Shown one piece after another: positions 32,583 through 43,377 of a stretch of DNA of 64,000 bases. Location: assembly GCF_023516595.1 (NCBI RefSeq), contig NZ_JAMGBG010000041.1, positions 62,001-126,000 of the forward strand, written 5' to 3'. The stretch comes from Streptomyces neyagawaensis (GTDB lineage Bacteria; Actinomycetota; Actinomycetes; Streptomycetales; Streptomycetaceae). The position numbers and the translations under genes were made by a program. Numbering within the stretch: the stretch's first letter is position 1; the number at the start of each line of letters is the position of its first letter. The notes beneath the pieces were generated by a model. The model had not been told where the DNA came from. It did no database searches and saw nothing but the letters and a program-made list of their open reading frames with translations.

Positions 32583-33299
32583 ATGACCGCCCCTGTGCCC
32601 TCTGTTGTCTCTTCGGACACGGGCCGCCTTCTCGTCGTGGACGACGAGGAGGGGATCCGTTCCATGCTCACCATGGCCCTGGAGTTCCTCGGCTACCAAG
32701 TGATCCCCGCGGCCACCGGGCGCCAGGCGCTCCAGGCCGTCACACGCCACGACCCCGATCTGATCCTCCTCGACGTCAACCTGCCCGACCTCGGCGGCTT
32801 CGAGGTCTGCCGGACGCTGCGCGAACGCGGCAACGCGGTACCGGTGCTCTTCCTCACCGGGCTCGGCGGCGTCGACGACCGGGTGCGCGGCCTCGACATG
32901 GGCGGCGACGACTTCGTCACGAAACCCTTCGAACTGAAGGAGGTCGCGGCACGGGTGCGCGCGCTGCTCCGCCGCTCGGGCGGCGCCCCGCCCGCAACGG
33001 ACCGCAACCGGCTGCGCGCGGGGGAGGTCCAGCTCGACGCGGACGCCCACCAGGTGTGGGCCGCCGGTCGTCCCGTCGACCTCACCACCACGGAGTTCGC
33101 CCTCCTGCGCTACCTCATGGAGAACCCCGGCCGCGTCCTGTCCCGCGGACAGATCCAGGAACGCGTCTGGAACCACCGCGACGAGGGCTCCGGCGTCGTC
33201 GACACCTACATCTACTATCTGCGCCGCAAACTGGGCGAACCCGGCCAGACACTCATACGCACGGTCCGGGGGGTGGGCTACCAGCTGTGCACCAACTGA
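32583..33299 (+). CDS. OmpR/PhoB-type response regulator
   Basis: 238 residues, ATG at 32583 with AAAGGAACAGGAC upstream. The receiver domain shows the acidic pair (LLVVDDEEGIRSML), the phospho-acceptor Asp in PDLILLDVNLPDLGG, Thr in VLFLTGLGG and Lys in DDFVTKPFELKEV. A winged-helix DNA-binding domain follows (LTTTEFALLRYLMENPGRVL, VVDTYIYYLRRKLGEP, IRTVRGVGYQL). The cognate kinase gene starts 115 bp downstream on the same strand. Targets are unknown. Confidence 0.93.
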   Translation: MTAPVPSVVSSDTGRLLVVDDEEGIRSMLTMALEFLGYQVIPAATGRQALQAVTRHDPDLILLDVNLPDLGGFEVCRTLRERGNAVPVLFLTGLGGVDDRVRGLDMGGDDFVTKPFELKEVAARVRALLRRSGGAPPATDRNRLRAGEVQLDADAHQVWAAGRPVDLTTTEFALLRYLMENPGRVLSRGQIQERVWNHRDEGSGVVDTYIYYLRRKLGEPGQTLIRTVRGVGYQLCTN

Positions 33300-33414
33300 G
33301 CGAACGCCGGAACGCCGCCCCGGGCAGTGGGGGCTGTAGGGGCCGTGGGAGCAGTGGGGGTGGCGGAGCTGCCGCGAGCGGGGCGGCTCGACGCTCCCGG
33401 CGAGGAGCGGACGG

Positions 33415-35436
33415 ATGAGCGGCTTCACCGGACTGGGCGAGACGATCAAGGCCGCCGGACTGCTCGCGACGACCACCCCGTGCGGACAGCCCCATCCTCG
33501 CGCGAACCGCGCCGCGTCGGAGCATCCCCAGCGTTCCGCCCGCGCGGGCAGCCGCACCGTCGCCTTCTGGCTGCTCGCCACCCTCACCACCCTCGGCACC
33601 CTCGGTGCGCTCTCCGCGCACACCCTCGCCCATCATCTGACCACCCGTACCGACAGCGAGATAGAGCGGTTCAACCGGCTCGCCTTCCCGCCGTCGGGAG
33701 CGGCGGCGGCATGGGCGCCGGATGGGACGCCGGACGCCGCGTCGGACGCGACGTCGGCATCCGCGCCGGGTTCGGCAGCGGGGGCACCGGCTGCTCCGGG
33801 GGGACCGGGGGCTCCCGCAGCGACTCCGGGATCCGCGTGTCCGTTCGGGGCGGCGTCCGGGTCCGGGACGAAGGGGGAGACCGGGACCGGGACGGGATCC
33901 GGCTCCGACACCGGGGCCGGGTCCGGGTCCGGGTCCGGGTCCGGGAGGGAGACCGGAAGCAACTCTGGAGCGGGCTCCGGGACCGGGACGAAGCCCAGGG
34001 CGGAGGCCAATTCCTGGGCGGGGACGCCGTCCGGAGCGGACGCCGACTCCCAGGCGGAGGCCGAGCCCGGCACAGGGACCACGGCCGGGGCCGACGCCGA
34101 GTCCAGGGCGGCTGACGCTTCGTCCGGCACGGGGACGTCGTCCGGGGGTGACCCCGAGTCCGAGGCCGACGGCGCCGAGTCCGGGGCCGCGGCCGGTGTC
34201 ACGTCCGTGTCCTCGTCAGCCCCCTCGCCCTCGGGGTCGGGCCGGGCCCCGACACGGTCGTCCCCGGCTGACGGCGCCGACCCGGACCAGGACCCGGACC
34301 CGGCCATCACGTGCCGCGCGGATACGGCCGGCCCAGCGACCCCCGCCGCTCGCAAGCCGGCCGCGCGCCGGGCGGTCGAGCGGCCCGCCTCGCTCACCCC
34401 GCCCTTCCTCGACGAGAACACCCTCGTCCTCGTCCTCGACGCGCACGGCAGGGTCGTGGAGCGCTATCCCGGCTCCGTCGGCCTGCCCGCCTTCCCCTCC
34501 CTCACCCCCGGCCGCCTCAAGGCGTACGCGGCGCGGCCCGGCCCCTCCGGGTTCGGCGAGGCCTATCGCGCCCAGGTGGTCCGTGTCCCCCTGGCCGGCC
34601 GCACCCACGAGGGCAGTTACGTGGTCACCGCACGCTCGACGGTCGAGGACCGCCGCGCCGTCGAACGCCTCGTCCAGGTCGAGACCACCACCGCCGTCCC
34701 CCTGCTCGCCACCGTCGTCTTCGGCGCGCGGCGCCTCGGCCGCCGGGAGAGGCGGGAACAGCAGGAGGCGGAACGCCGGCTGCGCGAGTTCATGGCCGCC
34801 GCCGGCCACGAGCTGCGCAACCCGCTGACCACGATCTCCGGCTACGCCGAACTCGCCCGCGTCGGCGACCCCGCCTTCGAACCCATGCGGCAGGAGGCGC
34901 TCGGCCGGATCGCCACCGAGGTCGGCCGGATGAGCACCCTCATCGACGAACTCGTCCTGCTCACCCGCCTCGACCTGGGCCAACCCCTGCAACTGACCTG
35001 TGTGGACCTCGCCCAGCTCTGCCGCGACGCCGCCTCCGCCGCCCGGGACTGCCACCCCGACCACCCCGTACGGCTGCTCCTCGCGCCCGGCGACCACACC
35101 GTCACCGGTGACCCGCTCCGTCTGCACCAGCTCGTCGCCAACCTGCTGAACAACGCCCGCGTCCACACCCCGCCCGGCACCACCACCACGCTGGGCCTCG
35201 GCACGGAGGACGGCCACCGCGTCATCGAGGTCATGGACGACGGCCCCGGCATCCCGCGGGAACTCCGCGCCCGCCTCTTCGAACCCTTCGTCCGCGGCGA
35301 GGCCACCAGGGCACCGGGCAGCGGACTCGGCCTCAGCATCGTCGCCGCGATCGCGACGGCCCACGGCGGCACGGTGTTCCTCGAACCCTCCGGCGACGGC
35401 GCGTGGTTCAGGGTGCGTCTCCCGGCGCCCCTCTGA
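33415..35436 (+). CDS. sensor histidine kinase with long low-complexity outer insert
   Basis: 673 residues, ATG at 33415. There is one clear membrane helix (TVAFWLLATLTTLGTLGALSA, about 47-67). Residues about 95-305 are Gly/Ser/Ala/Thr/Asp/Glu-rich repeats, then a normal outer segment (ENTLVLVLDAHGRVVERYPG). The second helix is weak (VPLLATVVFGA) and there is no recognisable HAMP domain. The kinase core is intact: H-box AAAGHELRNPLTTISGYAEL (His465), N-box LHQLVANLLNNARVHTP, DDGPGIP, LFEPFVRGE and GSGLGLSIV. It partners the regulator at 32583. The insert is far longer than usual for this kinase class. Confidence 0.88.
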   Translation: MSGFTGLGETIKAAGLLATTTPCGQPHPRANRAASEHPQRSARAGSRTVAFWLLATLTTLGTLGALSAHTLAHHLTTRTDSEIERFNRLAFPPSGAAAAWAPDGTPDAASDATSASAPGSAAGAPAAPGGPGAPAATPGSACPFGAASGSGTKGETGTGTGSGSDTGAGSGSGSGSGRETGSNSGAGSGTGTKPRAEANSWAGTPSGADADSQAEAEPGTGTTAGADAESRAADASSGTGTSSGGDPESEADGAESGAAAGVTSVSSSAPSPSGSGRAPTRSSPADGADPDQDPDPAITCRADTAGPATPAARKPAARRAVERPASLTPPFLDENTLVLVLDAHGRVVERYPGSVGLPAFPSLTPGRLKAYAARPGPSGFGEAYRAQVVRVPLAGRTHEGSYVVTARSTVEDRRAVERLVQVETTTAVPLLATVVFGARRLGRRERREQQEAERRLREFMAAAGHELRNPLTTISGYAELARVGDPAFEPMRQEALGRIATEVGRMSTLIDELVLLTRLDLGQPLQLTCVDLAQLCRDAASAARDCHPDHPVRLLLAPGDHTVTGDPLRLHQLVANLLNNARVHTPPGTTTTLGLGTEDGHRVIEVMDDGPGIPRELRARLFEPFVRGEATRAPGSGLGLSIVAAIATAHGGTVFLEPSGDGAWFRVRLPAPL

Positions 35437-35579
35437 TGCGGAGGCGGTGTGAACAGTTGGCAAGGGGAGGTGTTTTTTACCGACACGTGACCGGTTTCGG
35501 ATCAAACTCTGATCAAGCTTCGATCGGATCCGGATCCGCGCCCGCTTAAGTGATCGGCGTGCGGGGGCACATCATCGGT

Positions 35580-35687
35580 GTGACCTCGCACAACTCCCCC
35601 TCCGAGGTCGGCCCGGCGCGCACTCTGATCGACGGCTCATCGATCTACGACGAACGGAACGACGGCTCATCGGCCCGGCTCGACTAA
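35580..35687 (+). CDS. possible 35-residue peptide
   Basis: A GTG at 35580 (or 35559) opens a short acidic, Ser-rich frame (TSHNSPSEVGPARTLIDGSS, then IYDERNDG). It overlaps the end of the minus-strand gene by 4 bp. The leader (35480-35560) has clustered GATC sequences and is AT-richer. The peptide might be a precursor or chance; I do not recognise it. Confidence 0.25.
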   Translation: MTSHNSPSEVGPARTLIDGSSIYDERNDGSSARLD

Positions 35688-36958
35688 CCGGGTACGTGCT
35701 GGGCCGACCTCAACTCGGCGAGGTGCTGCCGCACATGGTGCAGGGCACCTTCCCGCCGCCCCGGCACCCGGCCGCGCAACTCGACCAGCCGCAGCCCCAG
35801 TTCACCGGCCCGCCGCAGGTCACCGATCTGCCCCCACTGGTGGTGGGCCCGGTCGACGGCCGCCTCGACCTCCGGGTCCCCCACGCCCTGGCCCACGGCC
35901 AGCCGCGCCTCGGCCACGCCCATCCAGGTCTCGCAGCTGCGCGCCGCGTCCCCGGCGAACATCGCCAGGTCGGCCCGCACCTCACGCCAGTGCAGCTCCT
36001 GTGCCGAACCCGCCCCGAACTCGCGCCGGGCGGCCTCCTCCCACCGGGCGGCGAGCGCGTCGGCCTCGGCGTGCCGCCCGTCCTGCACGGCGGTCGTGAT
36101 GGCGAGATGAGGATCGTCGGCCTCCGCGCCCCCGGCCACCACACCCCCGACCTTCGTGCCCCCGGCCTCGGCTTTCCCCGCCGCCGCGCCCCCGGTCCTC
36201 GCGTTCGGCACACCGGTGGGCGGCTCGGGCAGGACGACGACCGGCTCCGGCAGGGCCATGGCCGGCTCGGGCAGGACAATGACCGGCTCCGGCAGGACGG
36301 CGACCGGGTCTCCCTGCGGCCCGCCGCCGGGGGCCGCCGCGTCCTGGGCCAGGAGGATGTCCCCGTACTCCGTCGTACGCAGCAGCACCTGCTCGTGCAG
36401 GACCGCGGGAGGCAGACGCTGCCCGCTGCGCAGTATCGTCGCGAGGGCCTTCATGTACTGCGGTACGGCCACACCCCGCCGGGACGGCGGCGGCGCGATC
36501 CGCCCGTACACACTCGCCCCCGGGCCGACCCCCAACGGCCGCCCCGCCAGTTGCCGCCACACCTCCGCGTCGGCGTGCAGATCGAGGAACAGGGTCGTGG
36601 ATCCGGGTGCGCGCAGCCGGAGTTCCTCGACCATCCAGTGCCAGGGGAACGCGGTGTAGCGCACGGTCGCCGGGGTCGTACGGGCCAGCGCGAGATGCAC
36701 GAGCCGCTGCTTGCGGTCGAGTTGCAGCTGCCCGGTGAGGTACACGGTGAGCGGGCCGGGCGCGGTGGCCGCCGCCCGCAGCCGGGTGAGCACGGCCTGC
36801 GGCTCCAGCGGATCGGCGAGTTCGACGACGTTCGCCGTGCCCGTGCCGGACAGCACCTCGGGCGAGACGGCCGCGAGTACGGGAAGCACGGAGGCCGCGT
36901 CCACCAGGCACCCCTTGCCCACGGGCGAGGCCGCGAGCAGCAGCACGGTTCCGGGCAT
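35684..36958 (-). CDS. unknown two-part protein, possibly degenerate caspase-like N-domain
   Basis: 424 residues from the ATG at 36958, chosen because GGGGAGGG lies 5 nt upstream; an ATG at 36973 is in frame. The N-terminal half alternates strands and helices (LLLAASPVGKGCLVDAASVL, PGPLTVYLTGQLQLD, TTLFLDLHADAEVWRQL). The positions of YLTGQ and LFLDLHAD recall the GHG and DCCHS strands of caspase-like peptidases, but the catalytic residues are absent; this is a guess. A linker has four LPEP repeats. The C-terminal about 140 residues look like helical repeats (EADALAARWEEAARREFGAG). A SpoIIE phosphatase gene lies 104 bp upstream on the same strand. Confidence 0.55.
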   Translation of the reverse strand: MPGTVLLLAASPVGKGCLVDAASVLPVLAAVSPEVLSGTGTANVVELADPLEPQAVLTRLRAAATAPGPLTVYLTGQLQLDRKQRLVHLALARTTPATVRYTAFPWHWMVEELRLRAPGSTTLFLDLHADAEVWRQLAGRPLGVGPGASVYGRIAPPPSRRGVAVPQYMKALATILRSGQRLPPAVLHEQVLLRTTEYGDILLAQDAAAPGGGPQGDPVAVLPEPVIVLPEPAMALPEPVVVLPEPPTGVPNARTGGAAAGKAEAGGTKVGGVVAGGAEADDPHLAITTAVQDGRHAEADALAARWEEAARREFGAGSAQELHWREVRADLAMFAGDAARSCETWMGVAEARLAVGQGVGDPEVEAAVDRAHHQWGQIGDLRRAGELGLRLVELRGRVPGRREGALHHVRQHLAELRSAQHVPG

Positions 36959-37062
36959 CGGTTCCCTCCCCATCGATCACGTACGCCATCCAGCACCGTA
37001 ACCGCTGCGCGTGCAAACGGGGAAAGGACCGGGTGGGAAGGCCACGTCAGGGGAGGTTCCGG

Positions 37063-38316
37063 TCAGGGGAGCGCCGTGGCGCCGGGAGCACGCCCGGTGC
37101 CGGTGCCGCGGCGCACCGCGAAGATCGTCGTGTCGTCGTCGAGATGCCCGCCGGTGTGACCGAGGACGCCGGCGTGGACGAGCCGCACGAGGGCGACCGG
37201 GTCGGTCGCGGCACGCGGATCGGCGGCGACCGCCCGGCTCAGATAGGCGCGCAGGGGAAAGAACATCCCGTCCCCGTCCCGCGCCTCCGTCACCCCGTCG
37301 GTGACCAACAACAACGACTCGTCGGGGGCGAGCCGCACGGTGATGCCCACGCAGCCCGGTCCGCCGATGGTCGGTGGACCGGTCGGGTTGGCGGGTTCCA
37401 ACTCGCTGAGGCCCAGCGGGAGTCCGTCGCCCAGCATGAGGACGCGTACGCCGTCGGGGGAGACCAGCAGCGGCGGTTCGTGGCCGAAGTTGATGATGTC
37501 GACGGTGAGGGTGCCGAGACCCGTCGTGTCGGGGCCCCAGTCGGTGCGTTCGCTGCGCAGCTCGGGGAAGTCGAGGAGCACGGCGGTCGCGAAACGTTCC
37601 GCGTCGTCGCGGCCGACGTGGGCGCAGTAGCGGACGTGGCGGATCATCCGGGTCTCCAGCCGCTCGGCCACCGTGCCGGGTTCCGCCTCGTAGTACGCGG
37701 CCTCCCGGAACGCGCCCAGCAGCACGGACGCCGCCTCCACCGCCCCGAGGCCCTTGCCCTGGACGTCACCGAGGAGGACGCGCGTGCCGTGCGGGCTCGG
37801 CTGGATGTCGTAGAAGTCGCCGCCGACGCGGGCCTCGCTGTCCGCCGCGAGATACACCTCGGCGTGGTCGAGGCCCCCGACGTGCGGCGGCAGCTGGCGC
37901 AGCAGGATCTTGCGGGTGGTGTCGACGACGGCCCGCATGTGCAGCATCCGCTCCTGCCCGCGCAGCCGCACCGCGCAGGCCAGTACGGACATCACCCCGC
38001 CCACGGCGAGGAGGATGAAGTCGGGCAGACCGGTGCGGTACTGGTGCGGCCAGGCGTTGTCGCCCGCGAAGTACACGAGCATCGCGAGCACCGCGAACAG
38101 TGCCGTCGTCCACACCCCGCAGAACGCGGCGGCGATCCCCGGCACCAGCACCAGCCACGAGATGACCCGGAAGTCGCCGCTGGTCACCCAGTCGAGGGCG
38201 GGGACGGCGCACAGCACCATCAGCGGCGGAAGCCAGGCGACGCTGCGGCCGCGCACCCGCAGCAGCTGCTGCCGCTCCAGGGGGTCCTGTGCCCGGCGCG
38301 CACGCGGCATCGGCAT
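37063..38316 (-). CDS. membrane-bound SpoIIE/PP2C-type phosphatase
   Basis: 417 residues from the ATG at 38316 (GAGGGG 7 nt upstream); neighbouring ATGs at 38322 and 38310 are alternatives. Four or five hydrophobic helices fill the N-terminus (SVAWLPPLMVLCAVPAL, VISWLVLVPGIAAAFCGVW, FILLAVGGVMSVLACAV). The PP2C-like SpoIIE domain follows from about residue 160, with metal-binding Asp residues in RVGGDFYDIQPSPHG, LLGDVQGKGLGA and LLLVTDGVTEARD, and the final DDDTTIFAVR. It would dephosphorylate anti-sigma antagonists. No partner gene is adjacent apart from the unknown gene at 35684. Confidence 0.9.
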   Translation of the reverse strand: MPMPRARRAQDPLERQQLLRVRGRSVAWLPPLMVLCAVPALDWVTSGDFRVISWLVLVPGIAAAFCGVWTTALFAVLAMLVYFAGDNAWPHQYRTGLPDFILLAVGGVMSVLACAVRLRGQERMLHMRAVVDTTRKILLRQLPPHVGGLDHAEVYLAADSEARVGGDFYDIQPSPHGTRVLLGDVQGKGLGAVEAASVLLGAFREAAYYEAEPGTVAERLETRMIRHVRYCAHVGRDDAERFATAVLLDFPELRSERTDWGPDTTGLGTLTVDIINFGHEPPLLVSPDGVRVLMLGDGLPLGLSELEPANPTGPPTIGGPGCVGITVRLAPDESLLLVTDGVTEARDGDGMFFPLRAYLSRAVAADPRAATDPVALVRLVHAGVLGHTGGHLDDDTTIFAVRRGTGTGRAPGATALP

Positions 38317-38513
38317 CCGCATGCCCCTCAGCGAAGCACGCCACCACGGCCCACGCATCCCGGCCCGGCGCCCGGGGGCCCATGCCCTGCGGACCGTGGC
38401 CTGCGGACCGTGGCCAGGTTTTTCCCTTACTCCGACTTGCCGACGGGGCGCCCCAGGTGTGACCTGGTAAGCGGGGCGGGCAGTCGCGGGGGAGGGAAGG
38501 AAGGAGTGCTCCC

Positions 38514-38984
38514 ATGGCTCAGACGGCACCCAGGCCGGGCACACCGCTGCAAGGGGTCGCGGCCGCACCGATGCCGCGGACGACCCCGGCCACACCCGAT
38601 GTCTTCAGCCCGCGCACCCACACCCTCGCGCGCTGGACCCTGGCCGTGGTCCTCGGCCTCGTCTACGGCTACTGGGCGGCGGCCCTCAACCGTGACGCCG
38701 GCCCGATCACCGGCTGGAACGTGCTGTTCGGCCTGGTGACCGCGTTCGTGTTCATGGCGCTCCACCTCGCCGTCCAGGCCGTCGCGCCCCGGCTGCGCCG
38801 GGAACTGCACGCCGGACTGTGGGCGGCCTTCACGGGCTGCGCGTTCGGCTTCCTCTACAGCCAGGCGGGAGACAGCGTCCTGATGTCGACGGTGCTCTCC
38901 CTCGTCATCGCCGCGGCCGTGTTCGTGACGACGTTCTACCGCTACTACACGCACGAGGACGCGGAGGGCCACCGCTTGGGGTGA
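38514..38984 (+). CDS. small four-helix membrane protein, unknown
   Basis: 156 residues, ATG at 38514 with AAGGAAGGAGTGCTCCC upstream. After a Pro/Thr-rich N-terminus there are four helices (WTLAVVLGLVYGYWAAAL, VLFGLVTAFVFMALHLAV, LWAAFTGCAFGFLYSQAG, STVLSLVIAAAVFVTTF). The C-terminus is hydrophilic (RYYTHEDAEGHRLG). It is divergent from the phosphatase gene at 37063-38316. No family is named with confidence. Confidence 0.75.
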   Translation: MAQTAPRPGTPLQGVAAAPMPRTTPATPDVFSPRTHTLARWTLAVVLGLVYGYWAAALNRDAGPITGWNVLFGLVTAFVFMALHLAVQAVAPRLRRELHAGLWAAFTGCAFGFLYSQAGDSVLMSTVLSLVIAAAVFVTTFYRYYTHEDAEGHRLG

Positions 38985-39039
38985 GAGCGGGTGGTGACCG
39001 GTGGGGGTGAGCGGTGGGTGGGGGGTGAGCGGTGGGGGA

Positions 39040-39534
39040 TCAGTCGTCCCACTCCCAGGTGCCGGAGGCCGTGAAGGTCCAGGTGAACGTCACGGTTCCG
39101 GAGCCCGAGCCGTTGTCGTGCCCGTGGCCGTTTCCGCTCCGGCACGGGTCGCAGTCCTTCCAGCGCGGGCACGGGTCGGTGCAGTTCGGCACGGAGCGGT
39201 GGCCCGTGTCCACGAACACCGCGCTGGCCCAGCCGCGCTCCTCGGGCAGCCAGTACCAGTGACGGTCGCCGAACACGCTCTGGCCCCGTACGGCGCACTC
39301 GACGCGGACATGCGCGCCGGGTGCCACGAAGCCGACGACATGGGAGCGGGTGGTCGGCTGTTCCCGGAGGTTGAGGTCGCCGCGGGCGACGACGGTGCCT
39401 CTGACCAGTCGGCCGGAGTGGTCGTCGTGCGTCGGTGCGGCCGCCTGGGCCGTCGTCCCGAAGGCCGCGACGGTGACGACACCGCCGGCGAGGGCGGTCG
39501 CGGCGAGGGTCCGTGGAGCGAGTGGGATCCGCAT
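39040..39534 (-). CDS. secreted SH3b-domain protein
   Basis: 164 residues, ATG at 39534. A signal peptide (TLAATALAGGVVTVAAFG..AQA) leads to one bacterial SH3-like domain (GTVVARGDLNLREQPTTRSH, VVGFVAPGAHVRVECAVRG, WYWLPEERGWASAVFV). A Cys-rich stretch (CTDPCPRWKDCDPC) and a Gly/His/Ser/Thr tail (GHGHDNGSGSG) end it. SH3b domains usually bind peptidoglycan. The Cys-rich tail is unusual and might bind metal or form disulfides (inference). Confidence 0.8.
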   Translation of the reverse strand: MRIPLAPRTLAATALAGGVVTVAAFGTTAQAAAPTHDDHSGRLVRGTVVARGDLNLREQPTTRSHVVGFVAPGAHVRVECAVRGQSVFGDRHWYWLPEERGWASAVFVDTGHRSVPNCTDPCPRWKDCDPCRSGNGHGHDNGSGSGTVTFTWTFTASGTWEWDD

Positions 39535-39611
39535 GATCGGGCTCCTTGCTCCCCCTGTCCAGGAAACACCCGTTCGGCCGAGTGCTCCACCGGAGGGCGC
39601 TGCCGGGCGCC

Positions 39612-39840
39612 GGGCGCCTCATAGCTCGGGGGCGCGCGGTTCGTTGGCGGGTGCGGGTTCGTCGTGGTTTCTCACGCAGTTCCCCGCGCCCCTGGAAAAG
39701 CAGGGGCCTGCGGCCCCGTGCTTTTGCGATGAAGGGCGGGCCGCAGGCCCGTTCCCTTCAGGGGCGCGGGGAACTGCGCGAACGGCCCCCACTCACCCGC
39801 GCCCGCCAACGAAGACGCAGCCCCGAGCTATGAGGCGCCC
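39612..39840. repeat. 229-bp nested palindromic repeat element
   Basis: Perfect 20-bp terminal inverted repeats (GGGCGCCTCATAGCTCGGGG at 39612; its complement at 39821) enclose further nested pairs: CGCAGTTCCCCGCGCCCCT (39675) with its complement (39760), and GGCCTGCGGCCC (39705) with its complement (39738). The whole can fold into one long interrupted hairpin. The CAGTTCCCCGCGCCCCT core is, as I recall, frequent between Streptomyces genes. There is no coding content and no clear target duplication. Confidence 0.8.
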
Positions 39841-40778
39841 CCGTTGCCCGACGGCAGCCGTTCGGATTGTCCTGGGGGGCCATTCGCAGTCAGACGCGGC
39901 GTCAGCGCTCGCGCGGGCGCCGCCGGGGGACTTGCCTGAGGGGGTGTTCCCTCGTGCTCGCGGCCCCTTGTCGACCGCGCTGATCCTGCTCGCATGCCTG
40001 CTCGCGCCGGTGGGCGCGCTGGCCGCGTGGGCGACGTACGAGCTCGGCGACCGGGACCGCTACGAGGCCGTCACCGCGCCGCTCGCCGCCGACCCCGACG
40101 TACGGGAGGTCCTCGCGGACGCGGTCGCCACCGGGATCATGCGCGAGGTGCGGGTCCGGCCGCCGCTGCGCGAGCCCGTCCGGGACTTCACGCACGACGC
40201 GGCCCGGTCGTTCACCCGGACCGAGGCGTTCCGTACGGCGTGGCACACGGCCAACCGGGCGGCCCACGACGCGGTGCTGCGGGCGGTCCGCGCGGAGAGC
40301 GCCGGCGGCAGCGGGCACGGGGCGCAACCGGTGACCCTCGACCTGGCGCCGGTCGGCGAACGGGTCAAGCGTCAACTCGTCCGCGACCACGTGCCGTTCG
40401 CCCATCGCATCCCGGTCGCGCGCACCGAGGTCACGGTGCTGTCGGCGGAGGAACTCGTCCAGCTGCGGAAGGGGTATCGCATGCTCGAAGTCGCCGCGTT
40501 CTGGTTGCCGGTCGGTGCGCTCGTACTGGCCACGGCGGGGATCCTGATCGCCACCCGGCGCCGCCGTGCGGTGTGCGCGACAGGGCTCGGCACGGCGCTC
40601 GGCGGTGCCCTGCTCGGTGTCGCCGTCGCCCTCGGCCGCCATCTGACCCTCGCCGACCTGCCGCCGGACGTCCCCCCGGCGGCCGCCGGCGCCGTCTACG
40701 ACGCCCTCACCGCCACCCTGCGCACCGTCACCTGGGGTCTCCTCGCCCTCGGTGCCACCGTGGCCGCCGCGGCCTGGC

Positions 40779-42395
<1,617 letters not shown>

Positions 42396-42448
42396 GTCCA
42401 GGCCCACCCTCCCCCCGGCGCACCGCCCCAGCGGGCACCCACGGCCAC

Positions 42449-42483
42449 ATTGCACCGAGGGCAAAGATCTTATTGCACCGAGG
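42449..42483. promoter_or_regulatory. 12-bp direct repeats, probable MocR operator
   Basis: ATTGCACCGAGG occurs at 42449-42460 and 42472-42483, a 23-bp period (about two helical turns), in the 114-bp region between the divergent MocR gene and the hydrolase at 42510. MocR regulators characteristically bind direct repeats near the divergent gene they control. Confidence 0.65.
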
Positions 42484-42509
42484 AGTTGGGGCGACCTAGG
42501 GTCGAACGC

Positions 42510-43289
42510 ATGGCACCCTTCCTCGCATACGAGGACAAAGGGGAAGCGAGCCCGTCGGCGCTCCCCCTCGTCCTCGTCCACGGCCACCCCTTCGACCGCA
42601 CGATGTGGCGGCCCCAGCTCACCGCGTTCGCCGCGACCCGCCGGGTCATCGCCCCGGATCTGCGGGGCTACGGCGCCTCCCCCGTCGTTCCCGGCCTCAC
42701 CCCGCTCTCCGTCTTCGCCGAGGACATCGCGGTGCTCCTCGACGACCTGGGCGTGAGCGACTTCGTCCTCGCGGGCCTGTCCATGGGCGGGCAGATCGCC
42801 ATGGAGTGCTACCGGCTGTTCCCGGACCGCGTCCGCGGTCTCGTCCTCGCCGACACCTTCCCGACCGCCGAGACCGAGGAGGGCCGGCGCGCCCGGAACG
42901 CGATGGCCGACCGGCTGCTGCGGGAGGGGATGGGCGGGTACGCCGACGAGGTGCTGTACAAGATGGTCGCGCCGTACGCGGACGCGGAGGTCGCGGCGCA
43001 TGTGCACCGCATGATGACGGGGACCGACCCCGAGGGCGCGGCGGCGGCCCTGCGCGGACGCGCCGAGCGCCCCGACTACAACGACCTGCTGACCCGCGTC
43101 GCCGTACCCGCGCTGGTCGTCGTCGGCGCCGACGACGAGTACACCCCGGTCGCCGACGCCGAGGCCATGCACGCCGCCCTGCCCGACTCCGTCCTCCAAG
43201 TGATCGACGGCGCGGCCCACCTGCCGAACCTGGAACGCCCCGACGCCTTCAACAAGGCGCTGGAGGACTTCCTGGCCCGGCTGGGCTGA
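42510..43289 (+). CDS. alpha/beta hydrolase divergent from the MocR regulator
   Basis: 259 residues, ATG at 42510. Landmarks are oxyanion LVLVHGHPFDRTMW, nucleophile FVLAGLSMGGQIAMECY (Ser), acid strand LVVVGADDEYTPVADAEAM (Asp) and His in VIDGAAHLPNLERPDAF. It resembles 3-oxoadipate enol-lactonase-type hydrolases, but the substrate is not determined. The start lies only 27 bp from the operator-like repeat, so the MocR protein is likely to control it. No signal peptide. Confidence 0.88.
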   Translation: MAPFLAYEDKGEASPSALPLVLVHGHPFDRTMWRPQLTAFAATRRVIAPDLRGYGASPVVPGLTPLSVFAEDIAVLLDDLGVSDFVLAGLSMGGQIAMECYRLFPDRVRGLVLADTFPTAETEEGRRARNAMADRLLREGMGGYADEVLYKMVAPYADAEVAAHVHRMMTGTDPEGAAAALRGRAERPDYNDLLTRVAVPALVVVGADDEYTPVADAEAMHAALPDSVLQVIDGAAHLPNLERPDAFNKALEDFLARLG

Positions 43290-43377
43290 GCCCCGGGCTC
43301 CTCACCCGTTCGGCCTACAGCGCATGCGGCGTCACCCGCCCCGCGTGAGCTGTCCGCCCTTCTGAGGAGGCCCTCCC

